Assembly (NCBI RefSeq): GCF_023093535.1
Contig: NZ_CP095757.1
Coordinates: 2,914,001-2,978,000 of the forward strand
Source: Halovivax limisalsi
GTDB taxonomy: Archaea; Halobacteriota; Halobacteria; Halobacteriales; Natrialbaceae
Direction: 5' to 3'
DNA: 64,000 bases
A program made the translations under genes and the position numbers. Under the pieces are notes generated by a model. The model saw nothing but the letters and a program-made list of their open reading frames with translations, had not been told where the DNA came from and ran no database searches. Below are positions 43,722 to 52,052 of this stretch, piece after piece; within the stretch, counting starts at the first letter, position 1, and the number at the start of each line of letters is the position of its first letter.

Positions 43722-44429
43722 ATGCGGTACCTCCGGATGACGGTCGAACCCGACCCGTCAATCGCGCCCGAGGCCTTCCGAATAATCGCCGACTCCGACT
43801 CCGTCCGGGAGGCGCGCCTCGAGGAGTGGAACGTCGGCGGGGACGACGTCACCCTCTTCTACGCGATCGAGGGTGACGTCGGCGGCGTTCGCGAGTCGCT
43901 GGCGGAGACGGCCGAGGTCGAGGCGGTCAACGCGACCGCGATCGGCGAGGCGACCGGCTCCCTGCTGGTTCGTCTGGATCCCTCGAAGACGCGCATCGGC
44001 GAACGGATCTTCGACCTGATGGGGTCGCAGGGACTGATCGTCCGCAAGCCCGTCATCTATCGCGAGGGAACCGTCCACGCGGGCCTGGTCGGCGAGGACG
44101 ACGCGATACAGGTCGTGATCGATCACCTCCCGCCGGGCGCCGACGTCGACGTCAAGGAGATCCGCGGGACGGTTCCGCGCCCGGACACGGTGATCGAGCG
44201 GTTGAGCGAGCGGCAGCGGGAGGCGCTGCGCATCGCGCTGGAGATCGGGTACTACGACAAGCCCCGCCGGGCCACGCACGAGACCGTCGCCGAGCGCATG
44301 GGCTGCGCCCCGAGTACGGCCACCGAACACCTCCAGAAAGCCGAGGCCACGCTCGTCCGGGAGACGATGGGCGAATTCGGCCTGCAATCAACTGACGGAA
44401 GAGATGCAACCGAGGGTGAATCAGAATAG
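43722..44429 (+). CDS. HTH-10 (Bat-like) transcriptional regulator next to the ABC exporter
   Basis: 235 residues from MRYLRMTVEPDPSIAP (43722). The N-terminal domain (to about 160) is the sensory half typical of the family, with VVIDHLPPGADVDVKEIRG. The C-terminal HTH-10 is clear: LSERQREALRIALEIGYYDK, PRRATHETVAERMGCAPSTA and TEHLQKAEATLV. Its position divergent from the ABC genes suggests local control of export, for example in response to an exported compound; this is inference. Confidence 0.9.
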   Translation: MRYLRMTVEPDPSIAPEAFRIIADSDSVREARLEEWNVGGDDVTLFYAIEGDVGGVRESLAETAEVEAVNATAIGEATGSLLVRLDPSKTRIGERIFDLMGSQGLIVRKPVIYREGTVHAGLVGEDDAIQVVIDHLPPGADVDVKEIRGTVPRPDTVIERLSERQREALRIALEIGYYDKPRRATHETVAERMGCAPSTATEHLQKAEATLVRETMGEFGLQSTDGRDATEGESE

Positions 44430-44522
44430 CCCGGCCAGCACCACCTCGTGCCCCCTGAAACCACCTCACACGCCAGCTCGCGCCTCGAAACCCGTATAGG
44501 GCCCGGCTCCCTCGACCCGCCA

Positions 44523-45713
44523 ATGAGTTACCGGATCGGTCTGGTCGGCAAGCCCTCCGTGGGCAAGTCGACGCTGTTCAACGCGGCGACGATGAACGAC
44601 GTGCCCGAAGGGGCCTACCCGTTCACGACGATCGACCCCAGCATCGGCGAGGCGTACGTCCGAACGCCCTGCGCCGCGCCGGAATTCGACGAGACCTGCC
44701 AGCCCTCGGTCGGCGTCTGCGAGGACGGCACCCGGTTCGTCCCGGTCAAGCTGGTCGACGTCGCCGGGCTCGTTCCCGGCGCCCACGAGGGTCGCGGCCT
44801 CGGCAACCAGTTCCTCACCGACCTGAACGAGACCGACGTGCTAGTCCACGTGGTCGACTTCTCGGGGACGACCGATAGCGAGGGCGAGGCGACCGAGGGC
44901 CACGACCCGCGCGAGGACATCGACTTCCTCGAGGACGAGCTCGACGCGTGGTACCTGGCCATCCTGGAGAAGGGGATCCAGCGATACGGAGACAGACACG
45001 TCGAGGACGTCGATCCCGAGGACGTCCTCGGCGAGCAGCTCTCTGCCTTCGGCATCTCGCCGGCCGAGATCAAGCAGACCATCCTCGCGGTCGATCTGCC
45101 GGTCGCACCGCTCAAGTGGGACGAAGCGGAGCGGGCGGCCCTCGCCAGCGAGATCCGCAAGCGAACGAAGCCGATGACCATCGCGGCCAACAAGATGGAC
45201 ACCCCCGCCGCACAGGAAAACTGGGACGCGGTCACGACCGATCCCGCATACGACCACCTCGAATTCGTCCCCGTCTCCGCCCACGCCGAGAAGGCGCTGA
45301 AGAACGCGAACGAGCAGGGCGTCGTCGAGTACACGCCGGGCGAGGGCGACTTTTCGATCGTGGCGGACGACCTTCCCGCCGACCAGGAGGCCGGGCTCGA
45401 ACGGATCCGCGAGTTCGTCGACGCCTTCGGCGGCACCGGCGTCCAGCAGGCGCTCGAAACCGCGATCTTCGACGTCCTCGACCTGAAAGCCGTCTTCCCG
45501 GGTACGGCGTCGGGCACCTGGACGAAGGGCCCGTTCCGCGACTGCTTCCTCCTGCCCGAGGACGCGACCGCGGAGGACTTCGCGTACCACCTCCACTCCG
45601 ACATCGGCGACGGGTTCCTCCACGGCATCGACTGCCGCGACGACCGACAGGTCGGCGCCGATACGGTGCTGAACCACCGCGACGTCGTGGAAGTCGTCTC
45701 GACGAATCAGTGA
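44523..45713 (+). CDS. ychF: YchF/Obg-family GTPase (redox-regulated ATPase type)
   Basis: 396 residues. The P-loop is GKPSVGKSTLFNAAT; switch regions include AYPFTTIDPSIG and VDVAGLVPGAHEGRGLGNQF; the specificity motif is NKMD in TIAANKMDTPAAQ. A helical insert follows and the C-terminus is a TGS domain (VFPGTASGTW...HSDIGDGFLHGIDCRDDRQV). It is the archaeal/eukaryotic Ola1/YchF relative that binds ribosomes and hydrolyses ATP or GTP. The ATG at 44523 starts directly at the G domain. Confidence 0.93.
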   Translation: MSYRIGLVGKPSVGKSTLFNAATMNDVPEGAYPFTTIDPSIGEAYVRTPCAAPEFDETCQPSVGVCEDGTRFVPVKLVDVAGLVPGAHEGRGLGNQFLTDLNETDVLVHVVDFSGTTDSEGEATEGHDPREDIDFLEDELDAWYLAILEKGIQRYGDRHVEDVDPEDVLGEQLSAFGISPAEIKQTILAVDLPVAPLKWDEAERAALASEIRKRTKPMTIAANKMDTPAAQENWDAVTTDPAYDHLEFVPVSAHAEKALKNANEQGVVEYTPGEGDFSIVADDLPADQEAGLERIREFVDAFGGTGVQQALETAIFDVLDLKAVFPGTASGTWTKGPFRDCFLLPEDATAEDFAYHLHSDIGDGFLHGIDCRDDRQVGADTVLNHRDVVEVVSTNQ

Positions 45714-46157
45714 GGGCCCGAGAGCACCAGTGGAAACACCGCACGTCAGTTCCGACGGCGTCGCCACCGGCAGCTAGCGGCCCGCCGCGTTTCGGACCGC
45801 GCGCCGCGATCGGTGGTCGCGTGACTGACACACTCACTGGACAATCCGACGTCGAGTACGGGTGTCCGAGGGCCGAAATAGGGGATTTCGACCCGTAACC
45901 CCCGTGTACGGATATCCACTTCGGGACCGATCAGACGGACTGTGGTACCGGACGTGGTGGCTTTCTCGTCGTTCGACGGTAGTTGTATCAATGACTGTCA
46001 CTCGCGGGGTGAATGGGGCTTTATCACCGACAGCGGAATAGGGGAAACTCCCAAGGTGGGCTTACGTCCGGAAGCGCGCGGCTCGTCAACGACGCCGATC
46101 GGGTGCGACGAGCGCCATCGCGCGTAAGGTAGGCCTACCGCGGGGGAGCAAGATACC
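45714..46157. other. 444-bp gap upstream of the prion-like Hsp20 gene
   Basis: No convincing gene is present in the gap. It holds a TTTATC TATA-like element around 46019-46025 and the GGTAGGCCTACC palindrome described separately. If transcription starts near 46045, the Hsp20 leader would be about 110 nt, long for a haloarchaeal mRNA. Confidence 0.45.
46128..46139. promoter_or_regulatory. 12-bp perfect palindrome before the Hsp20-fusion gene
   Basis: GGTAGGCCTACC is a perfect palindrome ending 18 nt before the ATG at 46158. It could be an operator or part of an mRNA hairpin that masks the start at low temperature. Either role is inference from position. Confidence 0.4.
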
Positions 46158-47378
46158 ATGAGGGACGACGACACGTCCGGAGCTCAGCAGCCGTACTCGC
46201 AACGTGGACAGCCAGCACCGCAGTTCCAACAGGGACAGCCACCACAGCAGTTCCAACAGGGACAGCCACCACACCAGTTCCAGCCACCACAGCAATTCCA
46301 ACAGGGAGAGCCAACACAGCAGTTCCAGCAAGGCCAATCGCCCCAGCAAATCCCGCAGGGACAACCGTCGCAACAGTCCCAGCAGGTCCCAACACCGCAG
46401 CAGTCCTCACCACAGCCAACAGGCGGCCACACAACCGGGAATCAGCCGGTCCAGCATTCGCCACGGCAGGGCGGTCAGTCGGCACAGCAGCAGCCGTCGC
46501 AGGCAATTCCACCCCAGTCGTTCGAGCTCGGTCCACGACCCGCGTCGCAATCAGCCCCACAGTACGGGTCCCCCCAGATCGCTCCACAGGGTCACCGATC
46601 GCCCCAAGAAGGACCACAGATGGGACAGCAGAGCCCACAGACGATACAACAGCGCCCGCAGACGGGAGGCCAACAGTCATCCCAGCAAATGGAATTCCCC
46701 CGTCGTCAGTTCGGCGGATCGTCGCCGTCGCAGCTGTCTCGACCCGACGTCCGAGCGCAGTCCACACAACCGATTCCGTCGCAGCAATCGACCGGAACGG
46801 GGATCCGGCGGGAGCCGACTCAGGGGGAACAGGTCCCGCACACGGGCGTCCAGCAGACTCCATGGCAGGGCTACCAGTCGGGTATCGAAGGATCGATGCC
46901 GTCGAGCCAGTCGATCCCGGGCCAGACGCAATCGTACGCCCCGCAACAACGGTCGACTCCGCCCCACGCAGGAGGAGCCGGGCAGGGGACACTCTACCAG
47001 CCCGGACAATCGGCACTCGGTGAACGGACGACGGCCTCGCAGCTCGAAGGGAGCCAATCGAGTACGGGAGCGGTCGTCGACATGTTCGATTCCCCCGAAG
47101 AACTCACGATATTGGCGGATCTGCCGGGCTGCACCGGCGAGGACGTGAAGGTTCGTACCTCGAACAACACCCTCTACATCACGGCCGAGCGATCGGCGGA
47201 CATCGACGGCGATTCCCAGCCCGTGATGCACGAACGCGCGGACAGGATCGAACGATCCATCCCCTTACCCGCCGACATCGAGGCGGAGGAGGCAGACGCC
47301 TCTTGCGAGAACGGCGTCTGTCGCATCACGCTCCCGAAGAAAGAGGAATCCAAGCAGCGCGAGATCGGGATCCACTGA
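46158..47378 (+). CDS. Small heat-shock protein (Hsp20) with ~300-residue Gln-rich prion-like N-terminal domain
   Basis: 406 residues. Residues 1 to about 300 are dominated by Gln, Pro, Ser and Gly and contain a nine-residue tandem repeat, consensus QFQQGQPPQ (46221-46400, seven units, one short). Hydrophobic residues are few and acidic ones rare, which is odd for this acidic proteome. The alpha-crystallin domain follows from about 306: VVDMFDSPEELTILADLPGC, EDVKVRTSNNTLYITAERS, SIPLPADIEAEEADASCENG, VCRITLPKK. The normal sHsp N-terminal arm is here replaced by a prion-like domain, so it may coassemble with aggregates or condensates. Confidence 0.88.
   Translation: MRDDDTSGAQQPYSQRGQPAPQFQQGQPPQQFQQGQPPHQFQPPQQFQQGEPTQQFQQGQSPQQIPQGQPSQQSQQVPTPQQSSPQPTGGHTTGNQPVQHSPRQGGQSAQQQPSQAIPPQSFELGPRPASQSAPQYGSPQIAPQGHRSPQEGPQMGQQSPQTIQQRPQTGGQQSSQQMEFPRRQFGGSSPSQLSRPDVRAQSTQPIPSQQSTGTGIRREPTQGEQVPHTGVQQTPWQGYQSGIEGSMPSSQSIPGQTQSYAPQQRSTPPHAGGAGQGTLYQPGQSALGERTTASQLEGSQSSTGAVVDMFDSPEELTILADLPGCTGEDVKVRTSNNTLYITAERSADIDGDSQPVMHERADRIERSIPLPADIEAEEADASCENGVCRITLPKKEESKQREIGIH
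46221..46400 (+). repeat. 27-bp tandem repeat coding for QFQQGQPPQ units
   Basis: Seven in-frame units within the Hsp20-fusion gene: 46221-46247, 46248-46274, a short 18-bp unit 46275-46292, then 46293-46319, 46320-46346, 46347-46373 and 46374-46400. The first two are nearly identical at DNA level; later ones drift. Such arrays change length by slippage. Confidence 0.85.
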
Positions 47379-47510
47379 CCGCGACGCCGTCGATCGGCCC
47401 AGCTGTGAGTATCGTCGGTCGGAGATCGAGGGACCGCGATCCGACGGGTCTCGTTCGGGCCGGGGCTCGCGCCCCGTCGCGGCCCGTCCCGACGATCGTC
47501 TCGCGTCCGA

Positions 47511-47756
47511 TCAGCGAATGTATCGATCTGGCGGCGTCTCGCCCTCGGCGGGCGAACTCACGGGTAGATCGACGAGCGGCTGCAGGTAAGTGATCCGGAC
47601 GAGGTTCGGCCGACCGGTCGGTTCGACGACCGGATCGGTCGCCCGTTCGGGTACAGAAAGCGTCTCGCCCGCGTGAACGACCTGCGAGACGACTTCGTAC
47701 CGCCTATCGGTCCGACAATCTGCTGCCACCTTGGAACACATGCTAATGAAACGCAC
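47511..47756 (-). CDS. Possible small protein with TATA-matched start
   Basis: About 76-81 residues, starting at a GTG at 47756 or an ATG at 47741. A TTATAC TATA box on the minus strand (47781-47786) lies 25 nt before the GTG. Codons favour G/C at third positions. The sequence (YEVVSQVVHAGETLSVPE, RPNLVRITYLQPLVDLPV) looks like beta strands but matches no family I know. The gap 47757-47984 shares the racemase promoter side. Confidence 0.4.
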   Translation of the reverse strand: MRFISMCSKVAADCRTDRRYEVVSQVVHAGETLSVPERATDPVVEPTGRPNLVRITYLQPLVDLPVSSPAEGETPPDRYIR

Positions 47757-47780
47757 TCACGTGGTGAAGCGTGAGATCGC

Positions 47781-47786
47781 GTATAA
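47781..47786 (-). promoter_or_regulatory. TATA box (TTATAC on the minus strand)
   Basis: Plus-strand GTATAA reads TTATAC on the minus strand, 25 nt from the GTG at 47756. The same hexamer is used before 18514 and 20278. Confidence 0.45.
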
Positions 47787-47984
47787 GTTTTGCGTCCAGG
47801 ATCGGACCGCGCCGGATCGCCGGCCGCGACGGCTTCGAAAGCCACGATCGAACGATCCCGTCGACTGGAAGAAAATTTCCACCAGGTCGCTCCCGCGGCG
47901 TCGATGGCAGCGATCGGGGTGGTCGAGACTCGAAATCCGTTCTGAGATATATGGTGGCGCAGGTGAAACGGAACGGAGACGACG

Positions 47985-48719
47985 ATGAGTTACGATCGAG
48001 CGCCTCCGGACGACCTGGCCACGGTTGGAATCCTCGGGGGCATGAGCAGCGAGTCGACGCGCGAGTACTACCGGGGAATCGACGAGGGGATCACCGACGA
48101 GCTCGGCGGCCACAACGCGGGCGACCTCGTCATCCGCAGCATCAACTTCGCCGAGATCGAACGCTGCATTCGGACCGACCGGTGGGACCGGGCCGGCGAC
48201 CTCCTCGTCGACGCGGCGCTCGACCTCGAGGCCGCCGGCGCCGATTTCGTCGTCATGGCGACGAACACGATGCACCGCGTCGCGCCCCGACTGGTCGAGG
48301 CCCTCTCGATCCCGTTCGTCCACATCGTCGACGTCGCCGCCGAGGCGATCCGGGCCGACGGGCTCGAGACGGTCGGCGTCCTGGGAACCGCGGCCGTGAT
48401 GGACGGGGACTTCTACCACGACCGATTCGCCGACCGCGGCATCGAGACGCTGGTTCCCGACGCGGACGACAGGGTCGCAGTCAACCGGATCATCTTCGAC
48501 GAACTGACCCACGGCGAGGTGGTGGCCGACTCCCGTGAGCGCTATCTGGAGAGCATCGATCGGCTGGTCGATCGAGGCGCCGAGGGTGTCGTCCTGGGCT
48601 GTACGGAGATCGAACTGCTCGTCTCGCAGGCCGACCGGCCCGGGACGCCGATGTACGATACGACGGCGTTGCACGTCGAACGGGCGGTCGAACGAAGTCT
48701 GGACGGTCGGGGGAACTGA
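47985..48719 (+). CDS. Aspartate/glutamate racemase family protein (YgeA-like)
   Basis: 244 residues. Two Asp/Glu-racemase halves are visible: TVGILGGMSSESTREYYRG, FVVMATNTMHRVAPRLVE, FVHIVDVAAEAIRADG, and GAEGVVLGCTEIELLVSQ. The second catalytic Cys (LGCTE) is present, while the first is Thr (ATNTMH). This Thr/Cys pair is that of the E. coli YgeA L-Asp/Glu-specific racemase rather than the two-Cys aspartate racemases. A TATATA lies at about 47946-47951. D-amino acid supply for an unknown use. Confidence 0.85.
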   Translation: MSYDRAPPDDLATVGILGGMSSESTREYYRGIDEGITDELGGHNAGDLVIRSINFAEIERCIRTDRWDRAGDLLVDAALDLEAAGADFVVMATNTMHRVAPRLVEALSIPFVHIVDVAAEAIRADGLETVGVLGTAAVMDGDFYHDRFADRGIETLVPDADDRVAVNRIIFDELTHGEVVADSRERYLESIDRLVDRGAEGVVLGCTEIELLVSQADRPGTPMYDTTALHVERAVERSLDGRGN

Positions 48720-49168
48720 CTGGCCCACCGGAACGACGCTTCCGGTCGGCTCGACTGCGGGAACCCATCGTGACAGCTTTTTTCGCCCTCCGGCTGAGAG
48801 CTGCGACCGAATCGAGGACGACGAACTTCCGCAGGCTCCGGGACGAAGCCGACGTCGAGAGCGCCCGCGTGAGCCGACGGTTCCGATCCGTCTCGCCACC
48901 GCTCGGCCGGACGACTCCCCGTGGCTCGCCACGGCGTGGAACTGAGGAACGGATCGACCGGACACGGGGACGAGACACGGTCGCTGGCCGGACTATTCGA
49001 TCGGAACCGTCACTCACGCCATTCGCGACCCGGGTGACGCGAGAAACCCGGTCCGCGCGCGACCACCGACCGGGTCTCGATCGAGCGTCGCGTCGCGGCG
49101 CTCGTCTCGAAGGTCATCGGTTGAAGCGGCGACGAGACGCCGTCGGCGCCGTCGGATGGACCGTCACG
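48720..49168. other. 449-bp gap between racemase and tyrosinase genes
   Basis: No gene is supported. A run of six T (48779-48784), about 60 nt after the racemase stop, could be an archaeal oligo-T terminator. The rest is GC-rich DNA in which every frame is open by chance. The tyrosinase-family gene ends at 49169 on the other strand. Confidence 0.35.
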
Positions 49169-50548
49169 TCAGTACTCGACGACGGCACCGTCTATCCGCG
49201 ACCGGGTCACCTCGAGGGTGATGCGCTCGATCGGCGTCGACGGGGTGTCTTCGCCATCGCCTCGCATGCGATCGCCGGCGATCGCGATCTCGACGGAGTC
49301 CTCGAGGTCGCCGTCACGATGGCGTGCCCGAAGCGTGTCTGTGACGTCGACGAACTGGTTCTGCGGCGGGTGTGCCGGCGGCGCGATCCAGAAGTGAAAA
49401 CAGCCGGCGCAGCGGTCGGACCCCGGATCGGGGTGTGACGACGGCGGATCGACGAAGACCCGGCCGTGAAACCACCCCGTCTCCGGCATCGCGATGTCCC
49501 GGGCCGCGACCACCACGCGGCCCGGCGCCTCGCCGGTGAGATACGGTTCGACCGTGGCCAGATCGACCGTACCCGAGAGGGTTGTGTCGGCGCCGAACGT
49601 CACGTCCTCCCCGAACGCGACCGTCGTCGGCGTTTCGAGGGACACGCTGGCCGTCCGGCGATGGGTCGACGGGTCGACCGCTGCCGGCGCCCCGTCGATT
49701 CGCGTCGGGTACGTGTACGATCGATCGGGCAGCTCGAGTACGTCCCGGACCGACACCGCGTCGACGACGGTCCCGTGCCTGTCGACCAGGTGCTCCTCGA
49801 AGGTCCAGTCGAGCCACGCCTCGTCGTCGGGATTCGGATGGCCGCGCGCGTTCCACTCCCACCACAGCCGGTCCACCATGCCGTGGTGGGCCCAGAACGC
49901 CGGATCGTTCGGGGACAGGCCCGTCGCCATGTCGCCGCCGACCCGGATGTGGACGTAGTCGTGGGCGGGCGACTCGAACGCCCCGGCGCCCGCACGGACG
50001 GATTCCCGCCTGTCTTCCGTCCCGGCCCAGCCCCCGATCGCGCGGAGGAAGTTGGGATCCTCGAGCCGGGGCGCGACTCGCTCGCGACCCGAGATCGTCG
50101 CGTCGAGCGCATTGTTCGGCGTCCGGCTGGCGTTCGTGAACGGCTCGCGTCGGAACAGCGCCGGCAAGGCCTGGTGGTCGAGCCAGTTCCAGTACGGGAG
50201 CGCGAAGGCCTCGGTGCCGGTCACCTCGCGGATGATCTCCTCGTGGTAGTGGAGGTACGCCCGGTGCCACGCGAGGAACAGCCAGTTGCCGTGCTCGCAG
50301 TTGCGAAAGCGCTTCAAATTCCCGTGGATGCGCACCTGATTGTCCCAGTTACGAGGGTCGCTCTCCGGCAGCGATCGCAGCGTCTCGATCCCCTCGGCCC
50401 ACGTCCCCAAGATGTCGTTCGGGTCCGCGTCGGCAAGCGACCGCACCGGTCGCCGTTTCGGGACGGTCCCCGCCTCAGCCAGCCCCGTCCCCAGTACGCC
50501 CAGTCCAGCAATCGCTCCGCCCGTCTCGAGAAACGTCCGTCGTCTCAT
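49169..50548 (-). CDS. Tyrosinase-family type 3 copper oxidase, Tat-exported
   Basis: 459 residues. A Tat signal (MRRRTFLETGGAIAGLGVLG) opens the protein. CuA ligands are apparent as H75 (RIHG), H86 (CEHGNW) and H95 (LAWHRAYLHYHEE). CuB ligands are H196 and H200 (SPAHDYVH) and a His of WAHHGMVDRLWWEW. The CxH pair (C84/H86) fits the thioether seen in fungal tyrosinases. The C-terminal ~150 residues form a beta-rich domain like that covering the active site in plant/fungal enzymes, with a CAGC pair. It should oxidise phenols or diphenols outside the cell. Confidence 0.9.
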   Translation of the reverse strand: MRRRTFLETGGAIAGLGVLGTGLAEAGTVPKRRPVRSLADADPNDILGTWAEGIETLRSLPESDPRNWDNQVRIHGNLKRFRNCEHGNWLFLAWHRAYLHYHEEIIREVTGTEAFALPYWNWLDHQALPALFRREPFTNASRTPNNALDATISGRERVAPRLEDPNFLRAIGGWAGTEDRRESVRAGAGAFESPAHDYVHIRVGGDMATGLSPNDPAFWAHHGMVDRLWWEWNARGHPNPDDEAWLDWTFEEHLVDRHGTVVDAVSVRDVLELPDRSYTYPTRIDGAPAAVDPSTHRRTASVSLETPTTVAFGEDVTFGADTTLSGTVDLATVEPYLTGEAPGRVVVAARDIAMPETGWFHGRVFVDPPSSHPDPGSDRCAGCFHFWIAPPAHPPQNQFVDVTDTLRARHRDGDLEDSVEIAIAGDRMRGDGEDTPSTPIERITLEVTRSRIDGAVVEY

Positions 50549-50576
50549 CTGGTGTGGCCACTATTTTTACCGTTAC

Positions 50577-50591
50577 GTCTTAAATATTTAT
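50577..50591 (-). promoter_or_regulatory. AT-rich TATA region of the tyrosinase-family gene
   Basis: On the minus strand this reads ATAAATATTTAAGA-like sequence centred about 36 nt before the ATG at 50548, a strong TATA box in otherwise GC-rich DNA. Confidence 0.55.
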
Positions 50592-50738
50592 AGTGGAAAT
50601 GGAGGAGAGTTATCGGCAGGTCGGTCGCCCGACGGGCAATCGAGCGCCTTCTGATCACCTGATCGAACTGCCCTACCCGCTGCGCCCGAATGCGCGAAGG
50701 AACCGTGCGACGAACCCGGGAAGTGATCGAGGCACGCG

Positions 50739-51023
50739 ATGCGATCGAGGGGCGAAGCTGGTGAATCGCCAAACCACCGTGAGTGTTACCGGTGTGAACG
50801 CGGCGTGGGGCCGTCGTCGTGCTTCGCGGTCGAGGTCGAACCTCCTGCCGCGCTTTCGGAGAAATACGAAAATCGGGTGCGGTACTGCTGTGGGCAGTGT
50901 GCGGCCGGGATGAACCTGCCCGACGTCTCCCGGCGGTGGAAGGCAGGTGCTCGACGGAGGGGAGTCGCCGGACGGGTAATTCCGGTCTCCATCACTGCGA
51001 TAGCTGACAGAGAACGTGGTTAG
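50739..51023 (+). CDS. Cysteine-rich mini-protein (CxxC...CCxxC), copy 1
   Basis: 94 residues. ECYRCERGVGPSSCFAVEV is followed by PPAALSEKYENRVRYCCGQC and AAGMNLPDVSRRWKAG: two Cys pairs that would bind one zinc, plus a helix. It is clearly paralogous to the protein at 52053 (same ECYRC, LSEKY, VRYCC, CAAGMNL and SRxW). The family resembles small zinc-binding proteins common in haloarchaea (DUF7576-like); function unknown. The C-terminal 20 residues are unlike copy 2. Confidence 0.72.
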   Translation: MRSRGEAGESPNHRECYRCERGVGPSSCFAVEVEPPAALSEKYENRVRYCCGQCAAGMNLPDVSRRWKAGARRRGVAGRVIPVSITAIADRERG

Positions 51024-51101
51024 GCGCAGTATTAGAGCGTCAACACGGCCAGGACTGACCGAGTACTTGTCCTATTAGAGTAGCTCAAAACGGGGGTAGA
51101 A

Positions 51102-51617
51102 CTACCGGAGTTCGTCCCGAAGCCGCGTCAGGGCCTGTCGCGCGGTTCGCGTGACGATCGACTTGCGCGTGTACTCGACGTCCCACGTCTCGAGCACCCG
51201 CCGCATCGCCGCGACGCCGGTCGATCGCCGGATCGCCTCCTGTTCGGCGTGTTTGAGCGGGTGACGGAGCCAGCTGTACTCGGCGTGGGCGTAGACGTCG
51301 GTCCGATCGCCCCGCCGCTCGAAGAGGACGACGTGGAGCTGGCGATCGGCGAGCCACGACGATCGGTACGTCCAGCTGCCGTCCGAATCGTTGCCGACCG
51401 GCGTGTAGTGGTACAGGCTCACCGGGTCCCAGGCGAAGCCGGCGTCGCGGAGTCGCTCCTCCACCGCCGCGATCGGGAGCGAGACCGTCGCGACGTAGCC
51501 CTTCGGCCAGACGTGGTACTCCGGCTGGCCGATCCGCTTTGCGACCCTGTCGATCGCGGGCCCGAGCCGCCGACGGAGTCGGCGAGCCATCGTCGGTCGA
51601 ACGTCGGTCCCGAGCAT
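51102..51617 (-). CDS. Conserved-looking haloarchaeal protein, unknown function
   Basis: 171 residues. A basic N-terminus (MARRLRRRLGPAIDRVAKRI) precedes a mixed alpha/beta domain: YVATVSLPIAAVEERLRDAG, FAWDPVSLYHYTP, GSWTYRSSWLADRQLHVVLF, TDVYAHAEYSWLRHPLKHAE. Aromatic-rich strands and a conserved-looking YSWLRHP stand out. No Cys cluster or membrane segment. It lies between the two mini-protein paralogues on the opposite strand. I do not recognise a family. Confidence 0.65.
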   Translation of the reverse strand: MLGTDVRPTMARRLRRRLGPAIDRVAKRIGQPEYHVWPKGYVATVSLPIAAVEERLRDAGFAWDPVSLYHYTPVGNDSDGSWTYRSSWLADRQLHVVLFERRGDRTDVYAHAEYSWLRHPLKHAEQEAIRRSTGVAAMRRVLETWDVEYTRKSIVTRTARQALTRLRDELR

Positions 51618-52052
51618 CGATGCGAGCTACGCGACAGCGGGTGAAAAGAACCACTCAGCAGTTGCACCGTTCTGAAAGGGGTTCGCCGCAGGGACGACCA
51701 CATTTTGTCATCGGGAGACTCGTAGCGACGGGTGCCCGACGGCAGTCGTGGCGCGGTTGATTCCGAGCGCTATCAGTAATTATATTACCCATCACGTCAA
51801 CTATCAGCACGGAAGTCACGCGCTCCCCTGGGGGTAGAAATGCCCCGGGTGCTGGCACACCCGAGACGTGGCTTCCAAATCCCTAGCGGGGGATTTAGTC
51901 GCCATGTTACGCAACACACTTCCGAGACAAAAAGGTCTCGCACGCCTGTGGTACGGAGAGTCGAATCGCTATTCGTCGCTGACTTCGGAAGCCGGGGATT
52001 GGGTGTCGAGGTTCACCAACTGGCCTGGGGAACTGTACCGCGGTGGTCTCGG
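51618..52052. other. 435-bp gap with two adjacent hairpins, possible mobile-element remnant
   Basis: No gene is supported. Two hairpins stand out: CGGGTG/CACCCG (51846-51863, 6-nt loop) and AAATCCC/GGGATTT (51877-51896, 6-nt loop). Paired hairpins like this occur at the ends of IS200/IS605-type elements, but no transposase remnant is visible. The DNA begins to become AT-richer here towards the island. Confidence 0.45.

Noticed and set aside
48770-49438. 222-residue plus-strand open frame before and over the tyrosinase gene
   Set aside because: Arg/Thr-rich shadow-type sequence, overlapping the 3' end of a strong gene on the other strand.
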